DNA of 52,070 bases from Cyanobacteria bacterium RI_101 (GTDB taxonomy: Bacteria > Cyanobacteriota > Cyanobacteriia > Cyanobacteriales > Microcystaceae): assembly GCA_016471375.1 (NCBI GenBank), contig WGLZ01000019.1, positions 1-52,070 of the forward strand, in the 5' to 3' direction. Position numbers and translations under genes: made by a program. The notes beneath the pieces are model-generated. The model was not told the origin of the DNA and made no database searches. It saw nothing but the letters and a program-made list of their open reading frames with translations. This document shows positions 47,771 through 52,070 of the stretch, piece by piece (positions within the stretch are counted from its first letter, which is position 1; the number at the start of each line of letters is the position of its first letter).

Positions 47771-47945
47771 AGAAACGGCACTGTCATAAATGACTTTCTG
47801 GCGGTGCCAGCGCTGGTTCTGAGTTGTATTATCGGCGCCGGTAGTTTTGGTGAAGATTGGTTATCGCCTTGACGGCGCTGGCGCTAATCGGCGCTGAAGT
47901 TTGAGGGTTTATCCGGCGCTGGTTTTGAATTGTGTTAACGGCGTT
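47771..47945 (+). repeat. GGCGCY-based repeat, type B, copy 4
   Basis: Leader AGAAACGGCACTGTCATAAA, GGTTCTGAGTTGTATTATC unit, TTTTGGTGAAGATTGGTTAT block, GAAGTTTGAGGGTTTATCC unit. Confidence 0.85.
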
Positions 47946-47966
47946 AGACTCTACCTCCCCATATAT

Positions 47967-47994
47967 TTGACGACCTCTATGTCTCTGTTATAAT
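47967..47994 (+). promoter_or_regulatory. Sigma-70-like promoter of the RelB-ParE module
   Basis: TTGACG (47967-47972), 16-bp spacer, TATAAT (47989-47994), 34 bp before the antitoxin ATG. It starts 22 bp after the repeat ends, so the module has its own promoter. Confidence 0.65.
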
Positions 47995-48027
47995 TAACTT
48001 GTTAACTTTAGCATTCTGAGAAGAGTT

Positions 48028-48258
48028 ATGCGATCAATTGAGCAACTAACAGAAGAAATCTTGTCCTTACCTAGCGGGTCACGAGCGCTTCTTGCAGACA
48101 AATTAGTAGAAAGCTTGGAGTTTGATACCGATTCAGCGATTCAGGAGATTTGGCTAACTGAAGCAAAAAGACGGAGAGAGGAGGTTCAAAATGGTTCTGT
48201 GGAACCTATTCCAGGGGAAGAAGCCTTGGCTCAAGTCAGACGGCTGATTGAAAAATGA
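48028..48258 (+). CDS. Addiction-module antitoxin (RelB-like)
   Basis: 76 residues. MRSIEQLTEEILSLPSGSRA, LLADKLVESLE and the I-P-G-E-E-A end match the short helical addiction-module family paired with ParE/RelE toxins. Overlaps the toxin by ATGA. Confidence 0.87.
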   Translation: MRSIEQLTEEILSLPSGSRALLADKLVESLEFDTDSAIQEIWLTEAKRRREEVQNGSVEPIPGEEALAQVRRLIEK

Positions 48259-48545
48259 GATACGTATTTCACCCAGAAGCTCTTACTGAATACGCTGAAG
48301 CAGTTCAATATTATGCAGAGCGACCAGTTGGAGTTGCACAAGCATTTATTAATGCAATTGAGGATACAGTCTATCGGCTCAGGGAATCGCCAACCCGTTA
48401 TGCTGTAATTGATGAAGACGTTCGACGGTGCATGGTGCGTAGATTTCCATATAGCATCCTCTATACAATTGAGCAAGACTATATTTTGATTCTGGCTGTT
48501 ATGCATTGTAGTCGTAAACCCGGCTACTGGAAAAGTCGAAAGTAA
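48255..48545 (+). CDS. ParE/RelE-family toxin
   Basis: 96 residues. MRYVFHPEALTEYAEAVQYY, ESPTRYAVIDEDVRRCMVRR and FPYSILYTIEQDYILILAVM, ending CSRKPGYWKSR, match ParE-type toxins. Complete. Confidence 0.9.
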   Translation: MRYVFHPEALTEYAEAVQYYAERPVGVAQAFINAIEDTVYRLRESPTRYAVIDEDVRRCMVRRFPYSILYTIEQDYILILAVMHCSRKPGYWKSRK

Positions 48546-48680
48546 TTGAAATTGCCAGCCGCCTAAAGAAAGAGTTAAGCCGATTTGTAGGGCCTGTTAT
48601 CAACACATCTTTTGAATTCATCAAGATGATTCTTAATCTTAAAATGATGACGTGTTGTGCGGCATTAAAACATCTTTTAG

Positions 48681-48788
48681 TTACTCAATACCAATCTTGT
48701 TTGAAACATTTGGCAGACTCATCTCGCCCCAATCCGGTAGATGAAGACCTTCGGCAATAAACCGATAAATACTGGAACACTGCTCGAA
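48681..48788 (-). pseudogene. Relic reading frame in a duplicated spacer, copy 2
   Basis: 36 codons: ...EQCSSIYRFIAEGLHLPDWG, then EMSLPNVSNKIGIE and TAA. Aligns codon for codon with 44961-45068. Of twelve differing codons nine change the residue, so I see no sign of current selection. The remainder of 48546-48800 is diverged duplicate sequence of 44880-45080. Confidence 0.45.
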
Positions 48789-48800
48789 TTAAATTCTCCC

Positions 48801-48932
48801 AGAAACGGCGCTGTCATAAATTACTTTCTTTTTGTGACAGGGCCGGAGCTGGTTCTGAGTTGTGTTAACGGAGCTGGATCATCTTGGTTCTTGATTCGCT
48901 TTCTTCGGCTCGGCGCTAATCGGCGCTGAAGC
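48801..48932 (+). repeat. GGCGCY-based repeat, type B, copy 5
   Basis: AGAAACGGCGCTGTCATAAA leader, GGTTCTGAGTTGTGTTAAC unit, GGATCATCTTGGTTCTTGAT block and the CTAATCGGCGCTGAAG end. Some GGCGC boxes have decayed (GGAGCT). Confidence 0.82.
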
Positions 48933-48982
48933 AAGCGCCAATCTTGTAGTCCGCTACTCAACGCACTTTTGACATTTATCAA

Positions 48983-49004
48983 CATCATCCTTAAAATGAT
49001 GATG
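48983..49004. repeat. Hairpin repeat CATCATC/GATGATG
   Basis: CATCATC, loop CTTAAAAT, GATGATG. Related sequence (AACATCATCCTTAAAATAAT) lies at 44910-44930. Belongs to a dispersed hairpin family between modules. Confidence 0.5.
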
Positions 49005-49107
49005 CGTTATGCGAAGCTAACCCATCCTACGGTTCACCTCATTCGATGCTGACCTTTATAAAGACAATTTTTTTGCTAAAATAGACAATTGTGACTCTCC
49101 TAAAATT

Positions 49108-49523
49108 ATGGAGTATTCCTGGGATGAACAAAAACGTCTGGTTAATCTTCGTAAGCATGGAATAGATGGCTCTCTGGGGATCACGCCGAGGACTGTATCC
49201 TGTTATACAATTACGATTTGGCGTTAACTCAGAAAAGCTCATCCAGTAAGGGTTCTGGCCAATTGACTCCCTAACTACCAGCCTCATTCCCGGAGAGCCG
49301 AATAGATTTCATTGATATTCCATCTGTGTTTGATGGAGATATTGTAACGGTTGAGGATGATCGTTACGATTACGGAGAACAGCGTTTTGTTACATTCGGT
49401 TTGCTACAAGGACGGGTCATTGCCGTTGTCCATACAGAAAGATCAAATTCTACTCGTATTATTTCTGCCAGAAAAGCAACAAGATATGAACAAAAAACTT
49501 ACTTCAACCAACTCTCAAACTGA
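49108..49523 (+). pseudogene. brnT: brnT toxin gene split by a MITE
   Basis: Codons 1-20 (MEYSWDEQKRLVNLRKHGID) are at 49108-49167. After a 133-bp insert and a repeated AATAGAT the gene resumes in frame at 49308: FIDIPSVFDGDIVTV, then YGEQRFVTFGLLQGRVIAVV and RIISARKATRYEQKTYF. Removing the insert and one target copy restores a 91-residue BrnT. The interrupted frame ends at a TAA in the insert. A short downstream product from a GTG at 49326 would lack the first catalytic residues. Confidence 0.92.
49168..49300. mobile_element. 133-bp MITE inside brnT
   Basis: Ends GGCTCTCTGGG and CCCGGAGAGCC are inverted repeats with one mismatch over 11. Flanked by 7-bp target duplications AATAGAT at 49161-49167 and 49301-49307. 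No coding capacity. Removing it repairs the gene, which proves insertion polarity. Transposase family not identified. Confidence 0.9.
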
Positions 49524-49761
49524 TTGGGAACGATTAGACGCAATGGAGGATGACAACATCGATTTATCAGACTGCCCAGAGATTACACCAGAAATGTTCG
49601 CCAAAACATTAGTGCGCAAAAGTCTGCCATCAAAAATACGTAAAACCCAAGTCACACTTGCTATCGATAGTGATGTTTTAGAATGGTTTGAACATCAAAC
49701 CCAAGACTATCAAAACCAAATTAACTGCATATTAAAAGACTATATGAGAGCACATCAATAG
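49486..49761 (+). CDS. brnA: BrnA antitoxin
   Basis: 91 residues from ATG 49486, overlapping the end of brnT by 38 bp. An acidic N-terminal half (MEDDNIDLSDCPEITPEMF) is followed by the ribbon-helix-helix part QVTLAIDSDVLEWFEHQTQD and QNQINCILKDYMRAH. Its own frame is intact even though its toxin gene is interrupted; translation may have lost coupling. Confidence 0.88.
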   Translation: MNKKLTSTNSQTDWERLDAMEDDNIDLSDCPEITPEMFAKTLVRKSLPSKIRKTQVTLAIDSDVLEWFEHQTQDYQNQINCILKDYMRAHQ

Positions 49762-49801
49762 CGCTCCGAAGTAATCTCTCTCATCTCGGATTAAATGCGC
49801 C

Positions 49802-49924
49802 CAGAAACGGCGCTGTCATAAATGACTTTCTGGCGGCGCCGGCGCTGGTTTTGAATTGTGTTAACGGCGCCGGATCATCTTGGTTCTTAATTCGCCTTCT
49901 TCGGCTCGGCGCTAATCGGCGCTA
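49802..49924 (+). repeat. GGCGCY-based repeat, type B, copy 6
   Basis: AGAAACGGCGCTGTCATAAA leader, TGACTTTCTGGCGGCGCCGG, the GGTTTTGAATTGTGTTAAC unit, the GGATCATCTTGGTTCTTAAT block. The 49925-50094 stretch that follows holds no gene; it should contain the next module's promoter. Confidence 0.87.
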
Positions 49925-50094
49925 GAGTATACGGAAAGCTTGAGCAGTTGTTATTTTCACTCTAGAGTGTTATGCCGTTACCCACTGGATGTCCACTGGT
50001 CAGTACTAATGTAACTTCCCGATGATGGGGCGAAGCGAGCGCTTACAATAGAAGACTAACTTTTAGAAAACAACTTTTATTACTGTTTGTACTC

Positions 50095-50352
50095 ATGCCC
50101 ACTCTATCAAGCTTCTATGGAATAAAAATCACAATGAACTACAACGACCACAATCCGCCTCATATCCATGCTGAGTATCAAGATTGTGAAGCGGTTATAA
50201 TAATTCAAACAGGTGAAGTTTGTGGCCAAATGCCCAAAAGAGCGCTAAACTTGATATGGGAGTGGCTTGAACTTCACCAATCCGAACTATTAGAGAACTG
50301 GGAAAATGCGCATCAAAGAAAACCCCTTAACAGAATCGATCCCCTTCCATAA
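50095..50352 (+). CDS. DUF4160 protein
   Basis: 85 residues. MPTLSSFYGIKITMNYNDHN, then PPHIHAEYQD, is the DUF4160 signature. Commonly paired with DUF2442 in a TA-like operon; which partner is toxic is not certain to me. Overlaps the next gene by 47 bp. Confidence 0.9.
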   Translation: MPTLSSFYGIKITMNYNDHNPPHIHAEYQDCEAVIIIQTGEVCGQMPKRALNLIWEWLELHQSELLENWENAHQRKPLNRIDPLP

Positions 50353-50620
50353 AAAGGATCTATGGCTTCACGTTGTCTCTGTAGAATATCTAGATAATTA
50401 TCAATTAAAGTTAACGTTTAATAATGGGATAGAAGGGATTGTAGATTTAGAACAAGAATTGTATGGAGAAATCTTTGAACCCTTGAAAGATAAAAATTTA
50501 TTTCAAAAGGTATTTGTAACTAGTCGGACTATAGAATGGCCAAATGGGGCAGATTTTGCCCCTGAGTTTTTATTTGAAATCGCTCTCGACAAGCAATCTG
50601 TTAGTCACTCTGTTTTATAG
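50306..50620 (+). CDS. DUF2442 protein
   Basis: 104 residues. VVSVEYLDNYQLKLTFNNGI, EGIVDLEQELYGEIFEPLKD and TIEWPNGADFAPEFLFE are DUF2442 features. The first 17 codons overlap DUF4160, so a later start is possible. Partner of the DUF4160 gene. Confidence 0.9.
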   Translation: MRIKENPLTESIPFHKKDLWLHVVSVEYLDNYQLKLTFNNGIEGIVDLEQELYGEIFEPLKDKNLFQKVFVTSRTIEWPNGADFAPEFLFEIALDKQSVSHSVL

Positions 50621-50645
50621 TCTCCCGCCTCGGATTAAATACGCT

Positions 50646-50756
50646 CAGAAACGGCGTTGTCAGAAATTACTTTTCTTTTGTGGCGGCGCCGGCGCTGATC
50701 GGCGCTGAAGTTTGAGGGTTTATCCGGCGCTGGTTTTGAATTGTGTTAACGGCGCT
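50646..50756 (+). repeat. GGCGCY-based repeat, type B, copy 7
   Basis: AGAAACGGCGTTGTCAGAAA leader, GGCGGCGCCGGCGCTGATC, GAAGTTTGAGGGTTTATCC unit, GGTTTTGAATTGTGTTAAC unit, GGCGCT. Confidence 0.87.
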
Positions 50757-50860
50757 AACGAGAAGTTACAGAGATTAGTCCTAAAGCTCGATATCTCTTG
50801 CATAATGGCGGCTGATTTCAGCTATAATAATCTGAACAGCACTCAATTCAAAACGTTGTT

Positions 50861-51067
50861 ATGAACTTAATTGTTGAGATTGAACAAGAAGAAGACGGAC
50901 GTTGGATTGCCGAAGTCATTGGCTTAGCCGGCGTCCTAACCTATGGTCAAACTAAAAAAGAGGCTATCGCACAAGCTCAAGCCTTAGCTCTTCGGGTTTT
51001 AGCCGATCGAATTGAACACGGTGAGAGTGAGCCAGAGCTTGTCAACATATCTTTTCAAGCGGCATGA
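50861..51067 (+). CDS. hicB: HicB-like antitoxin (copy 2)
   Basis: 68 residues, protein identical to the copy at 46458. DNA differs by a few silent changes (for example GCACTT/GCTCTT), so the duplication is recent but not newborn. Overlaps hicA by ATGA. Has the same palindromic promoter region. Confidence 0.9.
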   Translation: MNLIVEIEQEEDGRWIAEVIGLAGVLTYGQTKKEAIAQAQALALRVLADRIEHGESEPELVNISFQAA

Positions 51068-51279
51068 GTCAATGGAGTTCGACAAAAGCCAAACGAGTAT
51101 TGGCGGCTTTGTTACAGCTTGGTTGGAGCATTAAACGGGAAACTGGTGGCTCTCATAAAGTTCTTTCGCATCCCGAGCGGCCAGATTTTATTTTTGCTTT
51201 TCATGATAAAGAAGAGATTGGCCCTAAAATGTTAATGAGAATTTCTAAACATACGGGTTTAAGTCCTAAAGACTTATAG
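51064..51279 (+). CDS. hicA: HicA toxin (copy 2)
   Basis: 71 residues. Same catalytic GGSHKVL. Differs from copy 1 only at Q18 (R) and L71 (F). Because HicB is identical, either antitoxin should neutralise both toxins, making the pair redundant. Confidence 0.9.
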   Translation: MSQWSSTKAKRVLAALLQLGWSIKRETGGSHKVLSHPERPDFIFAFHDKEEIGPKMLMRISKHTGLSPKDL

Positions 51280-51313
51280 CTGACACAGAGGATGATTAGT
51301 CCAACTCTTCCCA

Positions 51314-51469
51314 GCGCCGTTTTTTGATCAATTGACCCGACTGATGGCGCCGGCGCTGAAGGTTGAGGGTTTATCTGGCGCTGGTATTGAATTGTGTTAA
51401 CGGCGCTGGATCATCTTGGTTCTTGATTCGCCTTTTTCGGCTCGGCGCTAATCGGCGCTGGTTCTGAGA
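51314..51469 (+). repeat. GGCGCY-based repeat, type B, copy 8
   Basis: Counterpart of 46911-47066 within the duplicated block, with small differences in the GAAGGTTGAGGGTTTATCT unit. Confidence 0.85.
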
Positions 51470-51506
51470 CTTTCTCTAGTCAAAGAAACAGTTTTTATGG
51501 TATAGA

Positions 51507-52070
51507 ATTTTCAAACGAGACGTAAAGGCAACCTACTCCAAAACCCCGACGGGTAAAGAGCTAGCAGAGAAATTTGATGTGGAATTTAAATCATTAACAA
51601 GCTATTATGAAATCCTTAAAGAAGCGGATATTAGTTGGCAAAAAGCATAAGTTAAGAATTCCAGACAAGATCCTAAAAAAATACAACAAAGGAATCAAGA
51701 AATTAGTAAAATCTTAGAAAGAGAATTACCAGCAATTAAGTCTGTAACCTTTGTTGTATATGCGATTGATGAGGTTCACCTAGAAGAAGGAGGCCTAGTT
51801 AGTCACTTATGGGGTAAGACTCAAGACAGAGTCAATCTTCAACTGGAAAATCCGAAGAATCGTCAAACCTATTATGGGGCACTGAATTTAGTAACTCAAG
51901 ATCTAGTTCTTGAAAAATATGAAGCAGACAATGCAGAGTCTACAGTAGACTTTTTGAGAAAATTACTAGAAATGCACCCCAATCAAAAAATTTTGATATT
52001 CTGGGATGGAGCTAAGTATCACACAGGAGAGGTAATGAAAAGTTTTCTAGAAGAAATTAATGGGAACTTA
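51507..52070 (+). pseudogene. IS630-family transposase, 5'-truncated, with in-frame stop (runs off right edge)
   Basis: The frame reads IFKRDVKATYSKTPTGKELA ... ADISWQKA, TAA (51648-51650), then in the same frame VKNSRQDPKKIQQRNQEI and on to VVYAIDEVHL (first catalytic Asp), GKTQDRVNLQ and KILIFWDGAKYHTG (second Asp). The N-terminal start is lost at the junction with the HicBA block. The third catalytic residue is outside the window. The same-frame stop makes it a nonsense pseudogene rather than a frameshift pair. Confidence 0.85.

Larger units (their letters stand above)
50751..51503 (+). repeat. 753-bp duplicated HicBA block, copy 2
   Basis: Colinear with 46348-47100. Immediately to the right the sequence differs: copy 1 continues to the next module, copy 2 into an IS630 relic. 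The left border coincides with a GGCGCT box in both copies. Confidence 0.92.

Noticed and set aside
48741-48929. 62-residue open frame
   Set aside because: Consists of spacer duplicate and type B repeat only.
42211-51503. Classical integron with attC sites
   Set aside because: No attC core sequences seen, modules have their own promoters, and no integrase gene is present. Kept only as an analogy.
51507-52070. Programmed frameshift IS630 transposase
   Set aside because: The break is a stop in the same frame, not a change of frame, so recoding by slippage would not restore the protein.

Overview
The window comes from a cyanobacterium. Evidence: a PAM68-family photosystem II assembly protein, a DUF3288 protein, an MHYT hybrid kinase, biosynthetic SpeA, cyanobacterial S10/spc gene order without rpsN or rpmD, and abundant GGCGCC hexamers. 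I found no GCGATCGC (HIP1) by eye. Genus cannot be fixed from this sequence.

Layout. 1-4605: a two-gene sensor-kinase operon on the minus strand; the downstream kinase is cut in its ATPase domain by the end of an IS1634-like element running off the left edge. 5006-8476: baeRF-like protein, RqcH/NFACT and gcvH, with two copies of a terminator-bearing repeat. 8622-11802: AT-richer island with two paralogous sulfotransferases and a GT4 glycosyltransferase. 11857-17268: pdxJ, speA, a mosaic pseudogene fragment of the neighbouring ABC1 kinase gene, a small coiled-coil membrane protein, and the ABC1/UbiB kinase. 17460-20493: glycine-zipper protein plus AAA ATPase, then an Abi_2 (HEPN) gene. 21064-23895: four two-gene toxin-antitoxin (TA) modules, two of them broken. 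24194-30990: glyS, rpsO, PAM68, DUF3288, HAD phosphatase, thiL, uppP, adk. 31221-41748: secY and the S10/spc ribosomal operon on the minus strand, with a MITE-like element and heptamer repeats in its spacers. 42439-51279: a second accessory region, all on the plus strand: a HEPN-like protein with an ORC/CDC6-type ATPase, then seven TA or TA-like modules. 51507-52070: decayed IS630 transposase.

The most striking feature is the organisation of the accessory regions. Almost every interval between copies of a GGCGCY-based repeat holds exactly one two-gene module: DUF4258-YgiT-like, DUF433-DUF5615, RelB-RelE, MazE-MazF (twice), HicB-HicA (twice, as a 753-bp duplication), small protein-nucleotidyltransferase, RelB-ParE, BrnT-BrnA, DUF4160-DUF2442 and the HEPN-AAA pair. 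Repeats lie in one orientation and, apart from the Abi_2 gene, so do the genes. This looks like a cassette array without recognisable attC sites. The repeats are themselves built from related 25-bp units. Inactivated modules (MITE in brnT, nonsense codon in relE, truncated mazF) show active turnover.
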